The position numbers and the translations under genes were made by a program. The notes under the pieces were generated by a model. It had not been told where the DNA came from, did not search any database, and was given only the letters and a program-made list of their open reading frames with translations. From an uncultured Eubacteriales bacterium (GTDB lineage Bacteria > Bacillota > Clostridia > Christensenellales > Borkfalkiaceae), in contig URHP01000022.1 in assembly GCA_900547645.1 (NCBI GenBank), positions 1 through 23,629 on the forward strand: a DNA stretch of 23,629 nt, given 5' to 3'. Positions 6,891-15,800 of this stretch are shown here, piece by piece (position 1 is the first letter of the stretch; every line of letters begins with the position of its first letter).

Positions 6891-9236
6891 ATGCCGCGCA
6901 TACTGTATCCGATGAAACGCGCACTGAAAATCACGGGCGTTACGCTCGGAATCGTCCTCGTCGTTCTGCTCGCCATGCTCCTGTACTATCTCGGCGTGAC
7001 CGCAAACGTCCGACTCGACCGCGACAAGCTGACAATGTCCACCGCCTGTGTGCGGCTGTACGACCGATACGGAGAAGAGATCCCCGTATCCGTCCGCACC
7101 GATGCAGCGCTCGAGACGCTGCCGGAACACGTCGGGCAGGCGTTCGTCGCCGTCGAAGACAAGCGGTTCTACGAACACGGCGGCATCGATACGCGCCGTG
7201 TTTTTGCCGCGCTGTGGCACAATCTCATCAGCTTTTCTTTTCGGGAAGGCGCATCTACCATTTCACAGCAGCTCATCAAAAACACGCATCTCTCGAGCGA
7301 AAAGACCATTCAGCGCAAGCTCAAAGAGCTGAAACTTGCCCGTATCCTTGAAAAACATTACTCCAAAGAACAGATCCTCGCACTCTACCTCAACTCCATC
7401 TATTTCGGACACAGCGCCTTCGGGATCGAAAATGCCGCGCAATTTTATTTCGGAAAGCACGCCGAAGCGCTCGACGCAGCCGAAAGCGCCATGCTCGCAG
7501 CCATCGTGCGCTCCCCCAACCGCTATTCTCCCTTCCGTGACGCCGGGCTCTGCCTTTCGCGGCGCAATCTTGTGCTCAGGCTCATGAAAGAGCAGGGATA
7601 TCTGACCGAAGACGCCTGTCTTGCCGCACAGCAGGAGCCCCTTCCCGCGCAGCCCGCACAGGAACAGACGCAAAACGCCTATCTCACATGCGTCCTGGAA
7701 GAATTGGCAGAACTCTTTCCCGATGCCAAATCGGGCGACTGGGGTGCGCTGGAAGTTTTCACATACTACGATCCCGAACTGCAGGAAACGCTTGACTGCA
7801 TCGACTGCGAAAGCGATTTCTGCGCGCTCGTGCGCGACAATGCGCAAAACGCCCTGCTCGCCCTCTCTTCCACCGCCGGCACGCCGAAACGCTCCCCCGC
7901 CTCCACGATCAAACCCCTGCTCGTCTATGCGCCCGCGCTCCAGGAAAACCTCATCAATCCCGCAACGCCCGTCCTCGACGCGCGCACCGATTTCGGCGGA
8001 TATTCTCCCGACGACTACGGCGGAGCCACAGGCGAATATATGAGCGTACGGCACGCACTTTCGCGCAGCGTCAACATTCCCGCCGTAAAAATCCTGAATG
8101 AACTCGGTATTGCGCGCGGCGCGGACTACCTTGCCCGCATGAATCTCACTGTGGACGATGCAGACCGATCGCTCGCGCTCGCCCTTGGCGGCATGCGCAA
8201 GGGCTTTACGCTGCCCGCCCTTGCGGACGGCTATGCAACATTTGCAAGCGGCGGGACCTTTACGCCATCCGCCGCAATCGAACGCGTGACGGACGGCAAA
8301 GGCAGGATCCTCTACGAGCGAAACGTCCGCCGCAGAGAAGTTTTCGCGGAGGACGTCAGCTGGCTGATCAACGATATGCTCATGACGACAGCGCGGGAGG
8401 GCACCGCAAAAAGACTGAAATCCCTTCCCTTTCCCGTCTGCGCCAAGACGGGGACCGCGGGAACAGACGCCGGAAATACGGACGCATACTGCATCGGCTA
8501 CACCCGCGATCACGTGGTGGGCGTATGGATGGGAAACGAAGATTATACGCCCGTTCAGGCGAGCGGCGGCGGACTTCCCGCAAACGAAACGCTCCGCATC
8601 CTGCGCGGGCTCTACAAAGACGGCGCGCCCTCTCCCTTTCCGGCATGCGACGGCGTGACAGAGCTGCATTACGACAAGGAAGCCTACGAAACCGATCATA
8701 CCGTTCTGCTCTCCGATCCCGCCGCGCCGCCCTATACCGATCCGAAAGAGTATTTCCGTCTGAGCGCGCCGCCCCTTCCCGTCAGCACGCGCTATTCGCT
8801 CCCCAGCATCAAAACGCCTGCCATCAGCGTCCAAAACGGCACAGTCAAAATAGTATTATGTCAGACAGAGTACTATGATTATGAAATTATAAGAGAAAAT
8901 CGTGGCAAAAAAGCCACGATCTACTGCGGAAAATACCGAAATACCATCTGCGACAATTCCGTTCGGGCGGGAGAGACTTACGTCTATACCGTCCTGCCGA
9001 AATACAAAGAACACACGGGAACCCCCGTTGTGCTCCCCTCCGTCACGCTTCCCTCCGCGGGCAGCATCCCGGACGATTGGTGGCGCACTCAATGCAGCGG
9101 AATGCGCTCGAGCGTGGCAAGCGCCTCCGCAACAAGTCCCTCTATATCCAGCTTTTTCTCCTCTTCCTCGATAAAGGAGAGTTTGGGTTTGATCGCGGGA
9201 TACTCCGGCAGAAACACGGTACAGCAATCTTCATAG
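6891..9236 (+). CDS. class A penicillin-binding protein (GT51 glycosyltransferase plus transpeptidase)
   Basis: This bifunctional enzyme polymerises lipid II and cross-links peptidoglycan on the outer face of the membrane. One N-terminal membrane helix (about residues 14-34) is followed by a GT51 domain. That domain has the catalytic Glu89 in VEDKRFYEHGGID, then GASTISQQLIKN and LALYLNSIYFG. The transpeptidase domain has STIK (S338 nucleophile, K341), SVN (393-395) and KTGT (519-522). The stretch between the two domains is short. A beta-rich tail of about 120 residues ends the protein. No clear ribosome binding site precedes the ATG at 6891 or the in-frame ATG at 6912 (MKRALKITG, a natural-looking N-terminus), so the start is uncertain. 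The last 148 bp overlap the 3' end of thiI on the other strand. Codons around 8847-8920 are unusually AT-rich. Confidence 0.93.
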   Translation: MPRILYPMKRALKITGVTLGIVLVVLLAMLLYYLGVTANVRLDRDKLTMSTACVRLYDRYGEEIPVSVRTDAALETLPEHVGQAFVAVEDKRFYEHGGIDTRRVFAALWHNLISFSFREGASTISQQLIKNTHLSSEKTIQRKLKELKLARILEKHYSKEQILALYLNSIYFGHSAFGIENAAQFYFGKHAEALDAAESAMLAAIVRSPNRYSPFRDAGLCLSRRNLVLRLMKEQGYLTEDACLAAQQEPLPAQPAQEQTQNAYLTCVLEELAELFPDAKSGDWGALEVFTYYDPELQETLDCIDCESDFCALVRDNAQNALLALSSTAGTPKRSPASTIKPLLVYAPALQENLINPATPVLDARTDFGGYSPDDYGGATGEYMSVRHALSRSVNIPAVKILNELGIARGADYLARMNLTVDDADRSLALALGGMRKGFTLPALADGYATFASGGTFTPSAAIERVTDGKGRILYERNVRRREVFAEDVSWLINDMLMTTAREGTAKRLKSLPFPVCAKTGTAGTDAGNTDAYCIGYTRDHVVGVWMGNEDYTPVQASGGGLPANETLRILRGLYKDGAPSPFPACDGVTELHYDKEAYETDHTVLLSDPAAPPYTDPKEYFRLSAPPLPVSTRYSLPSIKTPAISVQNGTVKIVLCQTEYYDYEIIRENRGKKATIYCGKYRNTICDNSVRAGETYVYTVLPKYKEHTGTPVVLPSVTLPSAGSIPDDWWRTQCSGMRSSVASASATSPSISSFFSSSSIKESLGLIAGYSGRNTVQQSS
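8891..8922 (-). terminator. probable rho-independent terminator of the arginine operon, inside the opposing PBP gene
   Basis: The minus strand carries ATCGTGGC (8920-8913), a six-T loop, GCCACGAT (8906-8899), then TTTCTCTT. This is a perfect 8-bp stem followed by a T-rich run. It lies about 170 nt downstream of the thiI stop, where an operon terminator would be expected. On the plus strand the stem is not followed by T residues, so it should not act on PBP transcripts. The run is interrupted by C, so efficiency is uncertain. Confidence 0.6.
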
Positions 9237-10243
9237 GGAAGCACCGACGTTTCAAACGTCCCGATCTTCTTTGCGCGGACAATGATCTCTTCTTTATCGA
9301 ATCCGATCAGCGGACGCAGCACGGGCAGCGTGACAACCGCATTCGAAGAAGTGATCCCTTCCATGGTCTGCGATGCGACCTGCCCGAGGCTCTCGCCCGT
9401 GATCAGGCACTTCGCGCCCCGCGCAAGCGCGACGCGCTCGGCGATACGGAACATAAAGCGGCGCAGGAGCGTGACATTGAGCTCCGCGGCACATTTTTTG
9501 TGGATCTCTTCCTGAATGTGCGTCACTTTTACGGTTGAAAGTTCCTCCCCGCCCGCATAGCGCGAAAGGATGCGCGCAAGTTCCACAACTTTGTCTTTTG
9601 CCTGTTCGTTGGTATACGGATAACTGTGAAAATGCAGATAACCCACTTCCATGCCGCGCTTTGCCATCATATACCCGGCGACAGGAGAATCGATGCCTCC
9701 TGAAATGAGCAGAAGCCCCTTCGAAGACGTCCCCACTGGCATTCCGCCGACGCCCTCTTCAAAGGTACCGAACACGAGCGCGGAACCGTCTTCGCGAATA
9801 TCGAGATACACGCAGCCCTGCGGTTCATGCACATTGACTTTGAGCGAAGGAAATGCCGCCAACAGGCGCGCACCCACCTCGGCGTTCAGTTCGGGCGAAG
9901 TCATGGGATATTTTTTATCGGCGCGGTGGGTATCCACCTTGAACGTGCCGCTTCGCGGACAGACGATCTTTGCCGCCTCCAGAATGCTTTCCAAGTCGTT
10001 CGGAACGCGGTACCCGACGGAATAGGAGTGTACGCCGAACACGCGCGAAATGCGCGCGCAGATCTCGTCTGCATCCCGTTCGTCAAATGCCGCCACAAGG
10101 TAACGCCCGCTCGTGCGGCGCAATTCGTGCCGCAGTCCTTTTAGCGCTTTTTCGAGATTGACGCAAAAAACCCGCTCGAAATACCCGCGGTTTTTCCCCT
10201 TTAAATGGATCTCCGCATAGCGGACGATGATGACCTTTTCCAT
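9089..10243 (-). CDS. thiI: tRNA 4-thiouridine synthetase ThiI (short form without rhodanese domain)
   Basis: ThiI adenylates U8 of tRNA and directs sulfur to form s4U; in some bacteria it also serves thiamine thiazole synthesis. The 384-residue protein has an N-terminal ferredoxin-like part with a THUMP domain (roughly residues 1-165), then the PP-loop SGGIDSP at 181-187. Further on are TGESLGQVASQT and the late YEDCCTVF segment typical of Gram-positive ThiI. The C-terminal rhodanese domain of the E. coli protein is missing, as in Bacillus subtilis, where a dedicated cysteine desulfurase supplies sulfur directly. Such a gene sits immediately upstream (10-nt gap). The ATG at 10243 was chosen because it gives the standard MEKVIIVRYAEIHLKGKNR start; an ATG at 10282 would lie inside the upstream gene. 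It is the last gene of the operon. Confidence 0.95.
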   Translation of the reverse strand: MEKVIIVRYAEIHLKGKNRGYFERVFCVNLEKALKGLRHELRRTSGRYLVAAFDERDADEICARISRVFGVHSYSVGYRVPNDLESILEAAKIVCPRSGTFKVDTHRADKKYPMTSPELNAEVGARLLAAFPSLKVNVHEPQGCVYLDIREDGSALVFGTFEEGVGGMPVGTSSKGLLLISGGIDSPVAGYMMAKRGMEVGYLHFHSYPYTNEQAKDKVVELARILSRYAGGEELSTVKVTHIQEEIHKKCAAELNVTLLRRFMFRIAERVALARGAKCLITGESLGQVASQTMEGITSSNAVVTLPVLRPLIGFDKEEIIVRAKKIGTFETSVLPYEDCCTVFLPEYPAIKPKLSFIEEEEKKLDIEGLVAEALATLERIPLH

Positions 10244-10253
10244 ATTTTCCAAC

Positions 10254-11372
10254 TCAGTTTCCTCCGAAGGCACGCGCCGCATCGTTCATGGCGTATGCCG
10301 CACGTTCCGCGTCTTCCGACGTGTTCTGCGGCGAAAAACTGACGCGAAGCACACCGTCCAGCACGTCAGTCGTATATCCGCACGCCTGCAGCACGCGGCT
10401 GTGCGGTTTTTTGGAATTGCACGCACTTCCCGTTCCGACGGCAACGCCCCTGTCCCAGAGCATTCTCTGCAGCGTCTCGCCCCGCTTTCCGGCCGCGGAT
10501 ACAGTCAGAATATAGGGAGATCCGTCCTTCGGAGAAAGACGCGTGAACATTTGCTTGTCGAGCAATTCCCAGAGCCGTTCCTTAGCCGCCGCAATGCGCT
10601 GCGCGTCCGCTTCCAAAGCGCTGAATTTTTCCCGTGCGGCATATTCAAAGCAGGCGATTCCGAACACGTTCTCCGTCCCGCTTCTCAGCCCGTTTTCCTG
10701 TCCGCCCCCATGCAGATAGGGCGCAAGCCCCGCATAGCCCTTCCGGCGCACAAGCGCGCCCGTCCCTTTCAGTCCGCCGATCTTGTGCGCGCTGACGGAA
10801 TAAAGGTCAATGTCCTTGGTCAGCCGCACGGGGATCTTTCCGAACGCCTGCACGCCGTCACTGAAAAATACGGCGCGCGGATTTTTTTCCTTGACGCGGC
10901 GCGCGATCGCGGCAATATCGTTGACTGCGCCCGTCTCATTGGAAACATGAATGACGGAAACCAACGCAGTCTTTTCATCCACCAACTCCAGCAGTGCGTC
11001 CGCATCCACGCTTCCGTCCGCATGCAACGGTGCAAAGCGCGGCTCCACACCGCGGTTTTTCAGTTCTTTATAGCTTTCAAAGACAGCGGCATGCTCCCCC
11101 TGCGTCGTCACGGCGTTGCCGCGCCGCGCCGCAGAAAAAATCGCCTGGTTATCCGCCTCCGTCCCGCAGGACGTGAAGACAAGGGAAAACTGCGCAGGAT
11201 CCGCGATCTGCGCAATCAGATAAGAACGCGCTTCCGACAGAAGCCTGCCCGCTTCCGCTCCGCCCCCATAGAGCGCCGACGGATTATAATAGCATTCCTT
11301 CAAAAAATGTTCTGCATGCGCAAGCGCCCCGTCGAGGGGGCGCGTCGTCGCAGCATTGTCAAGATAGATCAT
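10254..11372 (-). CDS. cysteine desulfurase (NifS/IscS family, NifZ-like partner of ThiI)
   Basis: This PLP enzyme takes sulfur from cysteine as an enzyme-bound persulfide. The 372-residue sequence starts with YLDNAATT. It has the PLP-stacking His94 (GEHAAV), NETGAVNDI, the Schiff-base Lys197 in SAHKIGG and the persulfide-forming Cys318 in GTGSACNSKK. The cysteine sits in the longer loop of the class I (IscS/NifS) type rather than the SufS type. Adjacency to a ThiI lacking its rhodanese domain matches the B. subtilis nifZ-thiI pair, so donation of sulfur for tRNA thiolation is the likely role. No iron-sulfur scaffold gene is nearby. The ATG overlaps the stop of the preceding membrane protein gene as ATGA. 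Confidence 0.93.
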   Translation of the reverse strand: MIYLDNAATTRPLDGALAHAEHFLKECYYNPSALYGGGAEAGRLLSEARSYLIAQIADPAQFSLVFTSCGTEADNQAIFSAARRGNAVTTQGEHAAVFESYKELKNRGVEPRFAPLHADGSVDADALLELVDEKTALVSVIHVSNETGAVNDIAAIARRVKEKNPRAVFFSDGVQAFGKIPVRLTKDIDLYSVSAHKIGGLKGTGALVRRKGYAGLAPYLHGGGQENGLRSGTENVFGIACFEYAAREKFSALEADAQRIAAAKERLWELLDKQMFTRLSPKDGSPYILTVSAAGKRGETLQRMLWDRGVAVGTGSACNSKKPHSRVLQACGYTTDVLDGVLRVSFSPQNTSEDAERAAYAMNDAARAFGGN

Positions 11373-11974
11373 TGTCTTTCAAACTTATTCCGTCCCGCCG
11401 CAAAGACGAGATATTCCAGCAATTCCTTTCTGCACTCAAGCACGTACACTCTCTTTTCGATTGACGAAGAATAGAGCAGATAAATAAAGATTTTCCCTTC
11501 AGCCGGTTCATTGTTCGGCGTGAGCGGGACCGCCTTTTTCCCCTGCAGTCCCGCCACAGTCCGCTCAAAGGATGGATTTTCAACATATCCGATCTTCAGG
11601 ATCTGATCAGCCTTGAACGTGTGCAGATGCTTGCGCGACTTCCCGTTGAATACCTTGGTGACGCGGAGTTCGTCTTCCACGAATGTATAGTCAAAGCTGA
11701 GGTTATTTTTTCGCTTGATATGGCGGAACAGGAAGAAAAATCCGACCAGCATCAAAATGGGAAGAAACCAAACGACCAGATTGACCGCCTTTTCCGTTCC
11801 CGTCAGTTCCGGATCGCTGATGATGCCGGGAACAAACGTGAGCGAAAGCAGCACAAGGAACGCCGCGATGACCAATACGACAATGCTCGCAATGTGGAAG
11901 ACCTGGTACATCCTGCGTTCCGACTTCTCCCGCGTCGATACGGCGCTCTCTTCATAGAATGCAGAGCGCGCCAT
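11369..11974 (-). CDS. small membrane protein of unknown function, two transmembrane helices
   Basis: I do not recognise a named function. The 201-residue protein has a short charged N-terminus and two hydrophobic helices (about 23-50 and 62-85). A basic turn RHIKRKN is followed by a soluble beta-rich C-terminal domain of about 110 residues (FDYTFVEDELRVTKVF, then IFIYLLYSSSIEKRVYVLECRKELLEYL in two blocks). This looks like a membrane-anchored PH-like fold, and similar small proteins occur in Clostridia, but that is only a resemblance. The start codon overlaps the carB-dapF stop as TGATG with GGAG about 6 nt upstream, and its stop overlaps the cysteine desulfurase start. It is therefore a genuine, coupled operon member, probably inserted between the arginine and thiolation genes. 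Confidence 0.8.
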   Translation of the reverse strand: MARSAFYEESAVSTREKSERRMYQVFHIASIVVLVIAAFLVLLSLTFVPGIISDPELTGTEKAVNLVVWFLPILMLVGFFFLFRHIKRKNNLSFDYTFVEDELRVTKVFNGKSRKHLHTFKADQILKIGYVENPSFERTVAGLQGKKAVPLTPNNEPAEGKIFIYLLYSSSIEKRVYVLECRKELLEYLVFAAGRNKFERQ

Positions 11975-12816
11975 CAGAACTCCACCGTGCCCTCATAAAT
12001 TTTTTCGACGTTGCCCGTCAGCGTGACGTGTCCGTCCTCGGAATTATACCGCACGAACAGGTCGCCGCCCTTCACTTTGACGGTGATGTCGGTGTCCGCC
12101 TTGCACAGACCGTTGAGCACGCATGCAACCGCCGCGGCAGCCGCACCCGTTCCGCACGCCCACGTCTCGCCGTTGCCGCGCTCCCAGACGCGCATTTTCA
12201 CCGTGCTCTCATTGACGACACGGATAAATTCCACATTCGTCTTGGCGGGGAAGTATTCGCTGTTTTCGATGCGCGGTCCGAGCGTCGAAACGGGGACGTC
12301 GTCCACCTTATCGCAGAAAATGACGCAGTGCGGATTACCGAGATTGACGAGCGTGACGTGATAGGTCTTCCCGTCGATCTCCATGGGCTGATTGACGACC
12401 CTTTCCCCCTTCCATACGGACGGGATGCACTCGCCGCGCAGTTCCACCGTACCAAGATCGGCGCTCGCCGAAGTCACGACGCCGCCGAAGGAATACACCT
12501 TGACTTCTTTGACGCCGCTCATCGTCTCGATGGACATGCTCGGTTTTTTGACGATGCCCTTTTCATAGAGGTATTTCGCAACACAGCGGATGGCGTTTCC
12601 GGCAATCTGCCCCTCGCTGCCGTCCTGATTGAAGATGCGCATTCTGGCATCTGCAACATCAGAGCGCTCGATGAGCACGATCCCGTCCCCGCCAATGCCG
12701 TAATGCCTGTCCACAAAGTTGATGGCAAGCGATTCGGGGCAGGTGATCTTGCCTTCCAGATCTTCAAAATAGATATAGTCATTCCCGCAGGACTGCATTT
12801 TTGTAAAGGCAAGTTC
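11974..12816 (-). other. DapF-like domain of the fusion, first catalytic cysteine replaced by alanine
   Basis: DapF interconverts LL- and meso-diaminopimelate with two cysteines acting as acid and base. The domain keeps GNDYIYF, GIGGDGIVL, RIFNQDGSEG, GNPHCVIF, TNVEFIRV and ERGNGETWACGTG. The second catalytic cysteine is Cys1293. The first, normally in the MCGN(G/A)-RC segment, is Ala1144 here (GQIAGNAIRC, codon GCC at 12603-12601). The later cysteine of that segment, Cys1150, remains but is also present in active enzymes. The spacing of residues 1144 and 1293 from the domain start matches Cys73 and Cys217 of the H. influenzae enzyme. No start codon exists at the normal DapF N-terminus (ELAFTKM); the first ATG (12798) falls inside the first strand. 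Epimerase activity is therefore doubtful. Confidence 0.85.
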
Positions 12817-15800
12817 CGTCTTCTTCGTGCGCAGATTGTTGATGTCCACAAGCTCGGTGTTATATTCGGTGAACTTGCTTGCAATGATGTCGCACAGAGC
12901 ATTCGCCGTATCCAGCGACGTCAGCACGGTGATCCCCAGCAAAATGGCATGGTGATGCAGTTCGATATAGTCGGCAATGGAATCGACGTCCGTCTTTCCG
13001 GTATAGATGATATAGTCGATCTTACCCTCGTCCATGAGCCCGGAAACCTGCTTGGTCGCCTTCAGGCGGTCAACCACCGTGACGTCGATGCCGAGTTCGG
13101 AAATGACTTTGGCTGTCCCCGCCGTCGCATAGAGATTGCAGCCGAGATCGGCAAACTTCTTTGCGATGGACACGATCTCGAACTTATCCTGATCGTTGAC
13201 GGTAAAGTATACGCCGACGGGCTTTTCCTTGGTCGGGTGACACATTTTGAAGCCCGCGGAGACAAGACCTTTGAAGAGCGCTTCTTCAATGGTCTTTCCG
13301 ATGCCCAAAACTTCGCCCGTCGACTTCATCTCGGGTCCGAGCTGCGAATTGACGTCATTGAGCTTCTCGAAGCTGAACACGGGAACCTTGACGGCGACGT
13401 ACGGCGAATTGGGATACAGCCCCGTGCCGTAACCGAGCTTTCTGAGCTTTGCGCCCACCATGATCTTGGTTGCAAGCTCCACCATCGGCACACCCGTGAC
13501 CTTGGAAATATAGGGAATGGTGCGCGATGCGCGCGGATTAACTTCAATGACGTAGAGCTGATTCTGATAGATGAGGTACTGAATGTTGATCAGCCCCTTC
13601 GTCTTCAGCGAGAGCGCAAGCTTTGTGGATATATCCACGATCTTTTCCAGCATCGCATCGCTCAGATGATAGGGCGGATACACAGCGATGGAGTCGCCCG
13701 AGTGTACGCCCGCGCGCTCGATATGCTGCATGATCCCGGGAATGAGCACGTCCACGCCGTCGGAAATGGCGTCTACTTCCAGCTCGCTGCCCATCAGATA
13801 TTTATCGCAGAGCACGGGGTTTTCGATATGTTGCGCAAGGATGACGTCCATGTAGCGCGAAATATCGTTCTCCGTAAAGGCGATGGTCATGTTCTGACCG
13901 CCGATGACGTAGGAAGGACGCAGCAGCACGGGATAGCCGAGCTTTTCGGCGGCGGCGAGCGCTTCCTCCTTCGTCATGACGGTGAGCCCTTTCGGACGGG
14001 CGATATGGAATTGTTCCAGAAGCTCGTCGAAGCGCTCCCTGTCCTCCGCCATATCCACGGAATCTGCACTCGTGCCGAGGATGCGCGCGCCCGACCTGTC
14101 GAGATAGCCGCACAACTTGATCGCCGTCTGCCCGCCGAAGGTAATGACGACGCCGTAAGGCTTTTCCACGTCGAGCACGTTCTGTACATCTTCCGGCGTG
14201 AGCGGCTCAAAATACAGACGGTCCGCCGTATCGAAGTCGGTAGAGACCGTCTCCGGATTGTTGTTGATGATGACGACCTCGTAACCCAGCTCTTTGAGCG
14301 TCCAGACGCAGTGGACGGAGGAATAGTCGAATTCGATGCCCTGTCCGATGCGGATCGGTCCGGAGCCGATGACCACAATGCGCTTTTTCGTGCTGTTCTT
14401 TACGAACGGGAGCGCTTCGTCATGGTCGGGTTCGTCGTATGTCGAATAGAAGTACGGCGTCTTTGCCGCGAATTCCGCGGCGCAGGTATCCACCATTTTG
14501 AATACGGCACGGCGGTGCGCCGGCAGCTTTTCGCCCGAGAAGCGGGCAAGCGCCTTATCGGGATAACCAAGCCGTTTCCCCTCCAAATACTGCGCGCGGG
14601 ACAGCTTTTTACCTGTGATCGACGCCTCATAATCGGCAAGATTTTTGAGTTTGCAAAGGAACCATTCGTCGATTTTGGTCACGGCATAGATCTCTTCGAT
14701 CGGGATCCCCTTCTTGATCGCGGCATAGACGGCAAACAGACGCTCGTCCGTCATTTTGCCGATCTCGGTGCGGAGCTGCTGCGCATCCATCGGTTCGAAT
14801 TTGGAATGGTTGAGCGTATCCAGCCCGATCTCCGCACCGCGTACCGCCTTCATGATCGCCTGCTCGAACGAAGTGCCGATCGCCATGACCTCGCCCGTCG
14901 CCTTCATTCTGGAGCCGAGCGCGCGCCCGGCATACAGGAACTTATCGAAGGGCCACTTGGGAAGTTTGACGACGACATAGTCGATCGCGGGCTCGAAGCA
15001 AGCGTACGTCTTGCCCGTCACGTCGTTGCGGATCTCGTCAAGCGTGTAACCGAGCGCGATCTTGGTCGCGACCTTCGCAATGGGATAGCCCGTCGCCTTA
15101 CTTGCAAGCGCGGACGAACGGGACACACGCGGATTGACTTCGATGACCGCGTACTCGAAGCTGTCCGGATGAAGCGCGAACTGACAGTTACAGCCGCCCT
15201 CGATCCCGAGTTCGGTGATTATGTTGAGCGACGCCGTACGCAGCATCTGATATTCCTTATCGGAGAGCGTGAGGCAGGGCGCTACGACGATGGAATCGCC
15301 CGTGTGAATGCCGACGGGATCGAAATTCTCCATCGAACAGACCGTGATCACATTGCCCGCGCTGTCGCGCAGCACTTCGAACTCGATCTCCTTCCAGCCG
15401 CCGATATATTTTTCGATCAGGACCTGCGTGATGGGAGACAGCATGAGCCCGTTGTGCGAAATGAGCCGAAGTTCCTCCTCGTCGTGCGCGACGCCGCCGC
15501 CCGCGCCGCCCAGCGTAAACGCAGGACGCACGATGACGGGATAGCCGAGCTTGTCCGCAACGGCGACGCACTCGTCCACCGTATAGGCAATATCGGAGGG
15601 AACGACGGGCTGACCGATCTTCTCCATCGTTTCCTTGAACAGCTCTCTGTCCTCGGCGCGGTCGATCGCATCCAGCTTGGTGCCGATGAGTTTGACGCCC
15701 CACTCGTCAAGGAAACCCTCTTTGGCGAGCTTGCAGCCCATGGTAAGCCCCGTCTGTCCGCCCAGCGAAGCGAGCAGGGAGTCGGGGCGTTCCTTGATGA

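Noticed and set aside
7263..8834. Minus-strand open frame of about 523 codons opposite the PBP gene
   Set aside because: The PBP frame carries all catalytic motifs; the opposite frame is an unremarkable shadow.
9246..9260. Palindrome GACGTTTCAAACGTC ten bases after the PBP stop, as a PBP terminator
   Set aside because: As RNA it gives only a 6-bp stem with a 3-nt loop and no T run, and it encodes conserved ThiI residues.
11282..11290. TATAAT on the minus strand inside the cysteine desulfurase gene as an internal promoter
   Set aside because: No -35-like hexamer at 16-18 bp; it encodes the conserved YYNP segment.
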